From Tribonema minus (Eukaryota; Sar; Xanthophyceae; Tribonematales; Tribonemataceae): a stretch of DNA of 64,000 bases. Location: contig JAFCMP010000334.1 of the NCBI GenBank assembly GCA_017506865.1, positions 248,001 through 312,000 on the forward strand, given 5' to 3'. Position 1 is the stretch's first letter. Every line of letters starts with the position of its first letter. The translations under genes and the position numbers were made by a program. Positions 49,864 through 61,733 of this stretch are shown here, piece after piece. A model generated the notes under the pieces. The model made no database searches. It saw only the letters and a list, made by a program, of their open reading frames with translations, and was not told where the DNA came from.

Positions 49864-50137
49864 TCCTAGTGTTTTACAGAGATTAAACTTCAACTAAAGC
49901 TTGAAGTACAATCTTGAAGTTCATTTTTGAAAGTTGGCACGTGTGTGTTTGACACAACGCTGACGGCTTTATGGAAAATCCAGGTGCATCCTTTGCATGC
50001 GGACAGCGGCGGTCTTGCATATCTGCATGCTGAGTCAACTCTTGAGTCGAAGCTCAGCACTGGTGGTCTCAACTCGAATTTGGCGGGAGTCAGGAGTTGT
50101 CAGCTCCCTCCGTGCAGCGACCCTCATCGGTGCCCTG

Positions 50138-53100
50138 ATGCCGCGCAAAAAGCTTGGAGGGTGGCTCGATGAGTCTTTATCTTCCAGTGAGGGGGAGGCC
50201 GGAAGCGGCCAGCCCCCGATTGCGCGACCGCGAACCCCGAAGACTCCTCCGCGAGCGGTAGCAGCAGCGCAGGCACGGCATGTTGTGGCGGATGTGGAAG
50301 TGGTGGATCTGGCGGACAGTCCCGTGATGCAGCCTTGGGTGTCCCTTGATGCACCGGCGAGCAAGCCGGTGAGCCTGCTGACACCCATCTGATGCATCAG
50401 ACGCCCCTGTATTGCATGCATGTAGGTATAGCTGGCCGTGCCTTGATCGAACATTGCCGTCATCCGCTTAAGTGCGTAAAGCCTTGCCCCGCAGCAGGCT
50501 CATATGGCATCTTATACCAACCCGAGGTTGTTCATGTGATACCTTCACCACCTTTGATGTGACGCGCAAGCCTGGTTTCTATATGCATTCCCATGCCTGT
50601 TTATCTGCAAATGTTGGCACACAGCAGATGAATACCTTGTTGTGCTGTCTTACAAGCAGTGTTTCAAGGGCAAACTATTCATGTACCTATCATGCGACCA
50701 CCTCTTCAGCTGCCGTATCCGAATGCACCCCTCAAAGTACCTGAATCACTTCTCGGCTTCCGAGCCTCACGCTTTTTAGCCTTGCAACGTCAGCGAAGGT
50801 GGTACTGATCTCAATGAACCTTGATGCGCTCCTGCAGTCATACGTCTCCTAAGTTGCCTGACACTGCAGCTCATTACACCACGATTTAATTGCGCGCTGT
50901 GTGCTGTGTGCTCATGACCTTGATCTGCGCCGTGTGCGCAGGCTGCGGCCGCTGCGTCGGCGGGGCCTGACGCTGCAGGACGCGTAGGTGAGTGCTTGAG
51001 GAGCGTGGCTCTGCCAATTTCGGCAGTTGCGAGGTGGCTGCCATTCAGTGCCGCTTAATTGTGTAATTGCCACACCCTCACATTACACCGTGCGCGACTC
51101 AGCGGCGGGGGCGTCCATTGGCATACAAACAACCAGAGTAGCAGCAAGCGGCCATGCGGTGCTGACTTATAGCAAGTTGCGTGATCTCCTTGCGCTTGCC
51201 CCCCCAACCAGCAACACATACAACCCCTGGTCTTAAAGTCTGATACCCATGAGTGAGAGTCTGTTGCTCCAAGGTGGTCGTGACAGCTGCCAGAGTTGGC
51301 GCTTGACGTGATCATGCAGCCTGCAGTGACTGCAAGCACTGCAACAGTGCTCAAATATGGAGTGTCCGGCCGCTCAGTGCTTGACCGGTGGCCGCCGCAA
51401 TCACATGCCCGTGCATCTCCCCGCCCCGCCTGTGCCATATGGGCATAATTGCAGCAGCATCGCGCCGCTACATAGTGCTACCATCTGTGCGTTTCATGGG
51501 GAACTATACGACTATTTCTCACACTGTGCAGCAGCCTGGAAAACACACCCGCCTCGATGCACATGCGCGCTCCGGCTGTGTATACGTGGCTCCTCATCAC
51601 ATCACACAGCGCTCAGCCGTGCAGCGCTCAACCCCCCCCTCCCCACACACCCCCACACACCCCCCAAACCCCCCTGCCGCCGCCACACCCCAGTGCGAGA
51701 AAACCACAGCAGCAACGCGGACCGCAGCAGCGCAGCACATACGCCGCCGCCGGAGCGCGCAGCCCTCTCCGCCCCCCCCCTCTGCCGCGCCGCCGCCGCC
51801 GACAGTGGCAGCGGCAGCGCGTCTGGAGCTCAAACAGCGGCGGCGGCGGCGGCGCCGCTGCGTCTCACGCCGCGCGCGCGCACGTTCCGGCTGGTGTCGT
51901 GGAACACGGACGGGCTGAGCGCTGACACGGCGGTGGAGCGCGCGCACGAGATCGCTTGCCAGGTGGTGGAGCTGGCGCCGCTGCCGGACGCGGTCATGCT
52001 GCAGGTGAGGACGGGCGCGCGAAGGAGCGTGTATGTTAACGCTGAAGTTTCACTTGAACTGAGCGCCGACGCAGCGGGGCCGCCGTGTCTTCAGATTCAA
52101 CTTGTAGGGCAGGGGTTGCGCGTTGCGTCGGCATGCGCACGCGCGGTGCGGTGCGAGCTCATTGACGTCATAGCGCACTGCTGCGGCGCTGAGGCTCAGC
52201 TCTCAGGTGCTGCAGCGTTCTTGAGGTTCGACGTGTATGAGCGCCGCGCGTCTGAAACGTGCACGATCACGACTGCGCGCCGCTCCCTGCGGGCTGGTGT
52301 GCCATCGATATCGGTTGAGCGTGCGCCGTGTTAGCGGCACCTGAAGGTCGGGAAGTTGACGTACCAGGCGGAGGTTGAGCCGGGCCGCGGCGGCGGCGGA
52401 GCGTGCGCACGCGAGAGGGAGTGCGTGTCATGTGTGGCGCAGCAGCTCGCGCCGCCGTCGGACGCAGTTCTGGTGCGGGTGAGGGGCGATGGTAGCTGAG
52501 GCGTGCTGCTTGAAGTTGAAGTTGCGGTACAGCACGCTTCTGCAAAAGCGCAATGCGCAAGCGGGAGTGCGCTGGCACGAATGCACGAGGTTGGAAGTGC
52601 TGCGCGCCGCATTTGTGGTCGCATGTGGAGCTGTGGCGCATGCCAGCCAGAGCATGCTGCTGCAAACTGCAAACTACGATCAGGTTCAAACTACAATCAG
52701 GTTCAGCAGGCTTTGAGGTCGGCCCACCGCCACCTGGCGCGCACATCGATCTCAATTGGTCAGCCCCAAATTTAAAGCAAAACAAAGCAGTGTGAGCAGG
52801 GGCATGGCCGTCAGATGCGCTGCCTGCGACAGCAATGAGATAAAGACCATGTGAAGTGTGCAGACAACACAAGCGTGTATTTGACAGTCACAAGCGCTTG
52901 ACCCACCCTGTTGACCCCCTCCCCCGCCCCCCCCCCCCCTCCTCCCCTCTCTCCCCCTGTTCACAGGAAGTGACGTACGAAACGCTGCACGTCTTCCTCT
53001 CGCGCCTGCGCGCCAACGGCTACGGCGCCGCCCCCGACGAGTGCCCTCCGCCGGATGCCTACGGGCGCGTGAGCGCGTACTTCACGCTCACCATGATATG

Positions 53101-55640
53101 CGCGGAGACGGTGCGCGGCGCGGGCGGCTTCCGGCGCGCGTACACGTGAGTGCGGCTCTTGAGCGTCGCTATTGAGCGTCGCTTCTGAGCGCTGCTGTCG
53201 CATGTGGTGTCTCTGTCACGCTGTGTTTTAGTGAGCCTTCGGCACGCGTACACGTGAGCGCGCAGCTTTTGAGCGCTGCTGTCGCATGCATTTTTGGAGG
53301 CGGTGTGGGATCGCGTATACCCGCACTACTCAGAACACATGCAGCGCTGCTGTCGCATGCATTGTCGGAGGCAGTGTGAGACCGTGTACAACCGCTTTCT
53401 GTCGGCTGTCTCAAGGACTGAGCTGAGCACTGTTGCATTAACGTATCGGGCAGGACTGTGCACACGCAACAACCAGTGTCTTCAATGCAGTGGTGAGAAA
53501 TTTCACCCTGGTTCCATACACGTGCATGAGGACTACCAACTGTGACAGCGCCATGGTGGTAGTATCTGCTTTGTGAGTCGTGATGGCACGAGCCGCGAGC
53601 GGGTGGTGGCGTCTCACATGTGTAAGCCCTGCTCAAGCTCACAGAGCATGGCATGAGCCTGCATTTGGCGTTTGAGCCCAGCCCTAACCTAACTTCAACC
53701 CTAAGCAATGCTGGCACCACATCGCCATCTCCAAGTACTGTAGCGAGAGCGACTGTCGCGGCAATCAAGTTCAACGGCAGAACGTCGCGCTGAGCGCAGC
53801 GTGCACTAAGACGGTGCATGGCGTGGACACGCGTCAGTTTGTGCACAAGTGTGTATCCAGCCATCGAGACAATGTCCCAGTAGCCCGCAGCTCGAATTCT
53901 GTCACCCGGCTGCTGCGCTGCGGTCTCTCCCTCTCTGTCACCTGCTCATCATTTTGAAACTGTGAATGTATCGGCAGTTATAGTACCGAGAGACATGCCT
54001 TACCCGACGTGCGCAGTGCGCACAGGAGCGCCGCGACCAAAGCTCAATTGCTGACAGCATAGTAGTCTGCCATTACTGCACCTAAGCATGCTGCACGTAA
54101 GCATAGCCGCCCTCCCCCCCCCCCCCCCCCCCCCTCTCGCATCATGGACACCGCAGCGGCAGCTACATGGGGCGCGACCTGCTCTGCACCACGGGATTGT
54201 TCCACGGAACGCCGCTGCGCCTGTTCAACACGCACCTGGAGAGCGGCCGCGAGAGCGCGGGCGAGCGCCGCGCGCAGCTGTCGCACGCGCTGACGGCGAT
54301 GATGGAGGGGGAGGAAAGGGGGGAGGGGGAGTGGGAAGGGGAGGGGGACGAGCCCCTCGCCATACTGGCGGGGGATATGAATCTGCGCGACACGGAGGCG
54401 AAGCAGGTGCGCGCGGCTCACTCGCGTGGCGCCCCTGTGCAGTGGTGGGGGTTGTTGAGGCTGAAGTGATGAGTGTGCTGTTGAGCATCGATGAGCTGCT
54501 GCCGCCGGTCGGCAGCAGAGCAGCTGTCACAGGCGCTGAAGGCGGCGACAACTGATGGGGGATGGGGTGTGTGTGTGTCTTTGGGGGGGGGGGGGGGGGT
54601 CTGTAGCTAATGCACCTTGACATCAGGGCTTGTGGAAGCGACCGTTGCCATGGCGGTGGAGTATTGCGCTTGCGTCTGTGCAACGCAGACGCGGAGTAAG
54701 TGCACGGTTTCGTCGGCAAGCTTTCTTTCTGGTGGCGTGAAGCTGTGATAGCGGTGGCACATTAGCAACGATCCATTGCCATGGTCTGCAGCAGCCGCCG
54801 CGCACGGCAGACCGCAATGCACAGGCAACTGTAGCGCGCTCGTAGTAATGGGGACGGCACCTGTGCTAGATCTTGTACTACAAAGCGCGGCACGTGCTGC
54901 CATTTTTCATTTGCCCCATCGCACTGACGCTAAGCTTGATGAGTGCTTACTCCCCATCGTCATTGAATGACTGACCTTCAACTGTTGTCTCTCAACTTCG
55001 AACTCAGGAGCCGCTGCTCAAGGGCGTATGCGACGCGTGGGCTGCAGCCTGTGGGCCCAAGGACAGGGCCAACAAGTACACGTGGGACACGCTGCTGAAC
55101 GACAATGTGACACTCGATGGCCACAAGGTGAACTCAAACTTCAAGTGCATCAGTTGACAAGCGAAAGAGACACATTCTGAGTACCGTTCGTCCCAGCGAT
55201 GCTCAGCAATTTGGTTTGTGGTGCAGCAGGCTATGCGCGCCGCAACAAAACAACGATGTTTTACGCTTGACGCGTGAACTGCTTGCACAACCACCCTCTC
55301 AGCGCTGGGCTATTCGTGCGCGTTTTTTCACATAGCAATGCTGCTTGGCGCCGCGCATCTTGAAACACCCACCTTGCCATGCATCACAGGGTACCCCCCC
55401 CCCCCCCCCCCCCCCATGCAAAGTATTTTTGAATTTACTTGCAGAAGTTACATACCCCCCCCTTCTCGGTTTTGCTCTGCCCTTCCGCAGATCCGCATGC
55501 GCATGGACCGCGCCTACCTCAACGCGCGCGCGGCGAGCGGCCTGCGCGACTTCCACCTGTTGGGCAAGGAGCGCACACTCGAGGGCTACTTCCCCTCGGA
55601 CCACTTTGGCATGTGCGTCACCTTTGAGTTTCAGGGGTGA
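50138..55640 (+). CDS. TDP2: Tyrosyl-DNA phosphodiesterase 2 (TDP2), EEP-fold repair enzyme
   Basis: A nuclear Mg-dependent phosphodiesterase that hydrolyses 5'-phosphotyrosyl bonds left by abortive topoisomerase II. Seven phase-consistent exons are 50138-50368, 50942-50987, 51838-52004, 52967-53145, 54157-54406, 55008-55127 and 55491-55640 (380 residues; human TDP2 has 362). EEP motifs in order: FRLVSWNTDGL; VMLQ then EV, the catalytic Glu falling just after the exon 3/4 junction; LFNTHLESGRESAGERRAQL; LAILAGDMNLRDTEAKQ; KYTWDTLLNDNVTLDGHK; MDRAYLNARAASGL; and GYFPSDHFGMCVTFEFQG with the catalytic Asp-His pair. The N-terminal region is basic/Pro-rich and contains VEVVDLADSP, which fits a SUMO-interacting motif (inference). 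An acidic Glu/Gly insert (EGEERGEGEWEGEGDEP) lies between the THLES and GDMN motifs. Exon 2 is the least certain piece, supported only by splice sites and phase. Confidence 0.93.
52365..52487 (+). pseudogene. Decayed copy of TDP2 exon 3 with its donor
   Basis: In intron 3, 360 bases after the true exon 3 end, the DNA again resembles the exon. The copy has GCGGCGGCGGAGCGTGCGCA and then CTCGCGCCGCCGTCGGACGC followed by GGTGAGG, against GCGGTGGAGCGCGCGCACGA and CTGGCGCCGCTGCCGGACGC with GGTGAGG in exon 3. A shifted frame still reads QQLAPPSDAVLV (true: VELAPLPDAVML). It lacks an open frame with the EEP motif. Confidence 0.75.
53222..53262 (+). pseudogene. Short copy of the TDP2 exon 4 donor edge
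   Basis: It repeats the last 20 or so bases of exon 4 and its donor (true: CTTCCGGCGCGCGTACACGT; copy: CCTTCGGCACGCGTACACGT) followed by GAGCGCG. Around it, GAGCGYYGCTGTCGCATG recurs three times between 53190 and 53360, so the intron start has also been duplicated. Confidence 0.65.
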
Positions 55641-55880
55641 CGCGCCTGCGCAACTTCCGCCGCATCGCCGAGGAGCGCTGTCTTGATGGCTACTGCCCGT
55701 TGGACCCCTTTTGCGTCACCCCTTGAAGTTTGGCAGTGATGTGGGAGGCCAAAAGTGACGTGTCATGATGCGCGCATGCCGGCAGTGCTTCATGCGTGCG
55801 GCTTCTGCACGCTCTAAAGCGAGCGCTGCCTCGAGGGGTCATTCCCTAGCGGCTTTGGCACGCGCGACGCCCTTGAACTT
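55641..55880 (+). pseudogene. Two decayed copies of the TDP2 last exon, downstream of the stop
   Basis: At about 55645-55735 the sequence GAGCGCTGTCTTGATGGCTA followed by CTGCCCGTTGGACCCCTTTT copies GAGCGCACACTCGAGGGCTA followed by CTTCCCCTCGGACCACTTTG of exon 7. A second copy at about 55795-55880 has GAGCGCTGCCTCGAGGGGTC and CCTAGCGGCTTTGGCACG. The catalytic His codon is lost in both. They lie directly after the stop codon, so they may be within the 3' UTR. Confidence 0.75.
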
Positions 55881-58802
55881 CAAGACCAGATGGACTTGAA
55901 CTTTGCAGCCTGCAGCACCGCTCCGCAAAGCAGGCGCGGCATTGCGTGTTCACCCGGTGCAGCAGCAGCACGTGCCGTGAAGCGCAGACCGCGTGGTTCG
56001 TGACACCTTTGATGGCTCAAGGTCACAGAACACACCGCCATCAGCACCAGCACATTGTGCACCGCCGTCACCACAAGTACCTTGCACGTCATCATGAGTG
56101 TTAGGTTTAGGGTCAGGGTTAGCCCTAACCCTAAGTCAGCAGCACGGCTCAGCGCACTGCAGCGGCGCATTGCGGCCACCACCTACGGCACACCTGAGTC
56201 AAAACCGGTATGGCAGTCACGCTTGATCATCATCATGGAAGTCGCAGGTGCCAATACGGCTCCGCATTCAGGGGCTCAGTAAACACTCGGTGCACCTTTC
56301 AAAGGTCGCAAGCACCGCTGCTTCCATATCCGGGTGTGCAGCAGTGCACAGACCTGCACGCAGTAGCGGAGAGCTCAGTAGGTCAGAGCATTAGCGCTCA
56401 GCCCAACAGTGCCGCAGCGCTCAGGGCGTCGGCGCGCAGCAGCGGTCAGCGCAGTGCAGCAGCTGCAAAGGGGCGCATTGCGGGCCTGCTGACGCTCCTC
56501 TGTTGCTACATTGCTGGCGTCATGCTCAGGGGCTGCATCGCGCGCCATGGCTGCTGATAACGAAATGCGCAAAGTGTCAAATGCATACATCCGACACATG
56601 GGATGGGCTGCCATGTCAACGCTCTGTTGCTACTGTACTGCACTTGCTTTCTGTAGTGCACATAATCACGTCCGATCACCTACCTGATTTTGCCTCTGCT
56701 GATTGGTCTTGGACACAACCCAGGGTCGACTCACGCGCATCATGCAGCGTGGTAGTAGCGCATGGTGTACCCGTCAAGCGAGCTTGCATCCTTACGACAC
56801 GTGCCTGCGGCGGGCGCTGCGAGCGCAATCGCAGTGGCTGCGCACGCATCATTGGTCACTCATGGTAACGTGTTTAGGTGAGAATGTAGCACATGGCAAC
56901 TGCAGCCCATGACGTGGCAATTGCTATGCTCTAGTGATGTTGACTTGACCCTATGACATGCTGGTCGCATCTGATGACGAGACTGCGCCATGCGCACACG
57001 TTGGACGCATGTTTGCTGCTGTGCAGAGCATTTTGCAGCTGTAACCGCACTGTCATCAGACATTGTGATGCTGCTCACTCTCCAGGCCTGCACAATCCTA
57101 GAACGTCAACATGCAAGACCTCTTCCATCTCTGTCAGTGCGCACATCAAACATTGCAAATGCTGCTAATGCAATGGCAATGGCAAAGAGCCTGTGTTATT
57201 TCCTTGGTTTGTCATCGATTGTTCGCAATGGCGATTCACCCCTCAGTTGTCAAGGCTGCGCTGTAGTGTTTTTTCTTCTTCCAGTGGTGCTTGTCAATGT
57301 CAACACCTCTGTGACATCACAAGTCTTCAATGCTCGTTGAGATCTGACTGGTGACATGTGGCTGTACACTCGTGGATCACTTCATTGCATCCAGGGTGTC
57401 AACATAATTGTGTGCAGCAGCGTGTCATACCGGTGAGCTTGCAGCAGCGAATGGCACGTGCATGGGATGGCGGGCCTTCTGTGTAATGCAAGCATTTGGC
57501 CACACCGCACGCATGGACTGACATTGCGCCATGCACCGCGCCTCCATACTCAGCTATGCATCGATTCAACTCAGTGCGCGACGTCTAGGCCTATGGCAGC
57601 CACCAGGCCACATGACGTTGGGCAGCCTGCAACTCAGTGTCAACCACAGTGGAGCAACACCAGCGCACTGCATCCAACTACATACTGTGACAGCAGTACT
57701 TTGGGCACTGTTGACACCGAACCGACAACATGGACATGTACCGTGTGCGTATTACGCGCTGAATTGCTGTTCAGCTCTGGACGCTTGCGAGCTCTGCATA
57801 TGATATTCACCGACTAAAAGTTGGACACCTGAAATCAAATGTTGTTGGGAGGCAAAGCAAAAAGGCCCCGCATTTCCGAGCTGTATCAGTGGCCCACAAC
57901 CTGCTCGAAAGACCGGGCATCAATGGTGCCATGACTGCTTATGAGTGAACTTGATGACACGAGACAGCTGAGCAACTGATGTAAACGTGGTATCTTCAAC
58001 ATCAAGCGAACACTGGATACAAAATGGCAGCAGAGGCGCACGCGCAGCAGGGCGTCTTCGCGGGCATGATAACCATCTATTTGTCTTCCAGAAGCAGCAT
58101 AAAAGCAGGGGCCCCATCATTGAAACATGTGTGTGCTGTTGCAGCGCTCTTACGCGTCAACTTCGACTTTGCCCCCGGGGAAACCCCAGCAGCACGCCCA
58201 TTTCTCTCCATCTCGCAGGCACTTGAGGCCATCTTTGTGCCCTCCCTCTGTCTCTTATAAACAACTCCACAAAACTGGTTCTGGGAAGTCGCGCGAAAAC
58301 GAGCATGGGCTCATGCCACGCGCGCCTGAAAATTAATTCTTAGAATCATGAATCGAGGTGTTTCGGAACCGGCACTGCGCCCAGCGAAAGCGGCACTAGT
58401 TGCTCTCACTCTCTGTCTCTCTTCCTCTCTCCTCCTATAGTGCACCTGCCGAGCTGGTGTCGGCACGCGAGGCAACCACGGGTGTACGAAGAACAGATGA
58501 CGAATGACCAGTATCTTGCCCCCCCCCTGCCGTCCACCCCCCTCCCCCCCACTTGCGCACAGGGGCCCGCCCCCCCCCCTCATCTGTGCACAGAACCCCC
58601 CCCAGTCCTACAACCTACATCCGACCAGGTGACCCCCCTAGATCCCCTGCTGCAGGTAGGGTCCGAACGCCCCGCGAATGGGGGCGACGTCCCCCTACCC
58701 AGCCCATACATACTCCCTTACCCCTGAGCCCCCACCCTCCCCTAGGAAGGGGGGCGGGGGGTGGAGCCCCTCCACCACGATAGGCAGGGGGGTGCGCGCC
58801 CC
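55881..58802. other. Unassigned intergenic region
   Basis: No supportable gene in about 2.9 kb. Open frames of 70 to 120 codons on the plus strand (56210, 56503, 57458, 58024) have no recognisable motif. A head-to-head telomere-like motif is at 56101-56135, and C/G-rich low complexity fills 58500-58800. Confidence 0.4.
56101..56135. repeat. Head-to-head telomere-like motif
   Basis: TTAGGTTTAGGGTCAGGGTT is followed directly by AGCCCTAACCCTAAG, so G-rich and C-rich telomere-like units face each other. Related single units occur at 53682-53705 and 59559-59577. Confidence 0.5.
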
Positions 58803-61733
58803 TCACAGGTTGAGAACAGCAAAGATGTCATTGGGGTAGAACCCCGCGGGGCGGTTCGCGGCGCCGAGCTGGAGCACCGACAGCGCGTCCTTGAAGGCGG
58901 GGCGGAAGACGAGGCCGTTGGCGTTGGCGGGCGCGACGTGGCGCACGCCAATCTCCTGCGGCTTGCCCATGGCGCCGCGCGCGAGCTTGGAGCGCAGCGC
59001 CGCCAGCGCGTTGACGACGGTGCCCGTGTCGGCCCTGGGGGGGGGGTTGGGGGGGGGGTAAGGGGGGGGGGGGGGGGAGGTCAGGTGCAAAGCAGCAGCG
59101 GCAACGCTCCCCCGCGCCGCCTCTTTGAGGGGCGTGTGAGTTCACACCGTGTACTGCATTGCGTATTGTACCGCGACCTGCACATGCGGTGCACCTCGCG
59201 CAATCACCACTCATGCTGCACAAGCCGTCCGCGCATTGCGCCATGTAGCGCATTCTTCTCCCGTAACCTATCAGGTACGCGCGTGTGTGCGGACCGTCGA
59301 GTTGACGACATGTGCACACGTGGGCAAGCGAGCACGCACCGAGACCACACTGCGGTTCACAAGACGGGGGGGTCTCAAGTGTAGTGCAACTGTGGCTAGC
59401 CGAAGGGCAATTGCGTCAACGACGCCACGCGCCGCAGCACCGCGGCAACGCGCTTGACGCACCCTTGCACAAGCGCGCAGCACAGCCGTCAGACCGCCGC
59501 CGCGGTTCGTTTCTCACGCTGGCGCGCGCACACAGTTCTCCAACGCACCGGGCCCTACCTACCCTAACCCTACCCCCCTCGCGATGCTTACATTCGTGCG
59601 GCGGCGCGGCGGTACCTGTAGGGGAGCAGCACACCCTGGGTGGCGTCCTTCTCAAACAGAACCGAGCGCACGTTGCCCGCCTGGTACGCCTCCGTCGCGA
59701 GGATGCCCGCGAACGCGTCGGTCAGCTCGGGGTCCTTGATGGCGCCCAGGAAGCCGGCGTACGCGCCCGTGACTGCGCGGCACGCATGCGCATACGTGCG
59801 TTCAGTATGGTATCATCGTAGTAATGGTGGCGAAGGCACAGCGCGCCGCAAGAGCGCTCAAAGAATTCACTGTTGGCGGCATGTGCTCTAGAGAAAAGCA
59901 ACAAGTGGACTCGGCGTGAGCGCACGCGCATGTTTCAGTAACATCACCGTGTTGATGGTGGCAGCGACATGGCGCGCCGCAAGAGCGCTCACAGATGTTT
60001 TAGTAAAGGTAGCATGTTGGCGGTAGCAACGAGATGTGTGTGAGCGCGGCAACGGTGTCACCCTGTTGCACCTAGGCTAAGCTGCTTGCTGACCTCATGG
60101 CTTTGCGATCGAGTGATTGAAGTAGGCAATGCTGGTTGCTGACTTCTGCAGTGCCCGCCTGGCAAGCCCCACTCACAATGGCCGGCAACATGATGTTCGG
60201 AGGCCATCAATACAATGTGCTTCAAATCTACATGTAAAACGGGTGGCGGCCACCTATTGCACTCAGCGCAAAAGTCTTGTGTTTACAAAGGTCGAAGTCG
60301 AAGTCAGGCAGCAGCACTCAGAAATTGAAGGGGGGGGTCAGCATTTGCTGCAAGGGGCTTGCAGCTTCTGCACCAATTTACAAATGTGTTTGCATGCTGC
60401 CGAGGAGACGTTCTGTGTGCTATACTATACACGCTGGCTAGGTGAGGTCAGCAGTACTCCCCCATCCCCGCGCTGTTGGCGCTGCCCTACTGGCTAGGAG
60501 GTGATCGAGCGACATGCTGCAAGCCCCAGATGTTGAAGTGTGACGATGAGTCATGTCTCCATGTCAAATTCGGCCGACATCAAGATCGCGCCTCAAGAGG
60601 GGCATAGGGCGGTCAAGGTTTTAAAGTGATGCTGATGTGAGGCCTGCACTTGCCGACAGACGAAATTGCTTGCAGCACTGGTTGTCAGCACCAGCATGGC
60701 TTCTCTTCGACAAACATGTGTTGCCTGACAGCATTGACAACGTCCGGCTTGTTGACAGTGGCTGAAATGTAACACCATGGCTGTACTGTCGCCCTGGTGC
60801 CACTTCAAGGAGTGCACTTCGGCGGTTATTAACCCGAACGGCACAAACTTCGAGCGCGCCCCGCAAAGCGCTCATCTCGCAAAGCTAGTGTACCTTGTTT
60901 GCGCCTATGCAAGCAGCAACTTGACCTTAGCAAGCGTCGCACGACCTGTCGCTTCACGGCACGATGTTCTGACAGTGTGACGCGCGGCGTGTGCACTCAC
61001 CGACTTCACCCAGCATGTGTGCTCCAAGCAGAAAGCCAGAGTCCGTGTCGTAAGGGCTGAACGGAGGATCCAATTTTGTCTCCAAAGCCATATTCATGGT
61101 CTCTGAGAAGCCTTTGCCGATGCTCACATAGGGGCACGCCTGGGGTGCGCCGGTGACTCTAGTGAGTATTTTTTGGAGCAATGCTATTTGCGCGCCGTTC
61201 TCGTCCGCCATTTCTTCGCAGCGCGCGCGGATGGATGGCGACAGTGATGCATTTTTGCCTCCTTCTGGTGCCGGCCCACCGCCTGTTACGTCGTCGGGTA
61301 GTGGCCCGCCGGTAGCTGCGTACGATAAAAATTGTGCTTGCAAGCACTCCAGTGCGAATGCCAGCTGCGTCAACAAGGGCAGAGAGAAAGCAAGTTAAAG
61401 CACAATAGATTGAATGCAAGCGCCTCTGTACAACACCACAGACTTGGATTCGCCAGGACTGCTGCTAGGATAGCCGGAATTAATCAATCAATATATCTGC
61501 CGGGCAGCAACGAGAGAGGAGAAGATGGACGGCCGCCACCAAAGCAGCTTGTCGACGCGCACCTTGAGTGTGTCAATATCTCTTTTCGCCAGAGGGAGCG
61601 CCAGCAGATTCCGTTCCATCGCTTCTGCATCCCCTAATCTGCGTTTACTGCCTGCTGTGCTGCCGCCGTCGTGCCCGACGACCAAAGCTGCACCCACAGC
61701 CGTGAGCGCCAGCAGCCTGCCTAGAGGCGCCAT
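58803..61733 (-). CDS. Desiccation-related protein (PCC13-62 type), ferritin-like domain, secreted
   Basis: Four phase-consistent exons: 61733-61563, 61364-61001, 59772-59616 and 59034-58803, 307 residues. The N terminus MAPLGRLLALTAVGAALVVG is a probable signal peptide. The ferritin-like four-helix domain follows: LAFALECLQAQFLSYAATGG, a Gly-rich loop, LSPSIRARCEEMADENGAQI, then PPFSPYDTDSGFLLGAHMLG, VTGAYAGFLGAI and AGILATEAYQAGNVRSVLFE. The family tail DTGTVVNALAALRSKLARGA and the C-terminal FYPNDIFAVLNL are present. PCC13-62 proteins accumulate in drying plant tissue and occur widely in algae and bacteria; their biochemical role is unsettled. Positions where many relatives have His (VGH and AYH) have Gln here (GAQ and AYQ). 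The C-rich tract 59041-59077 supplies an extreme polypyrimidine tract to the last acceptor. Confidence 0.9.

Noticed and set aside
51357..52334. 325-codon plus-strand frame as a single gene
   Set aside because: Only the part from 51838 to 52004 is TDP2 exon 3. The rest reads through the preceding intron and past the GTGAGG donor.
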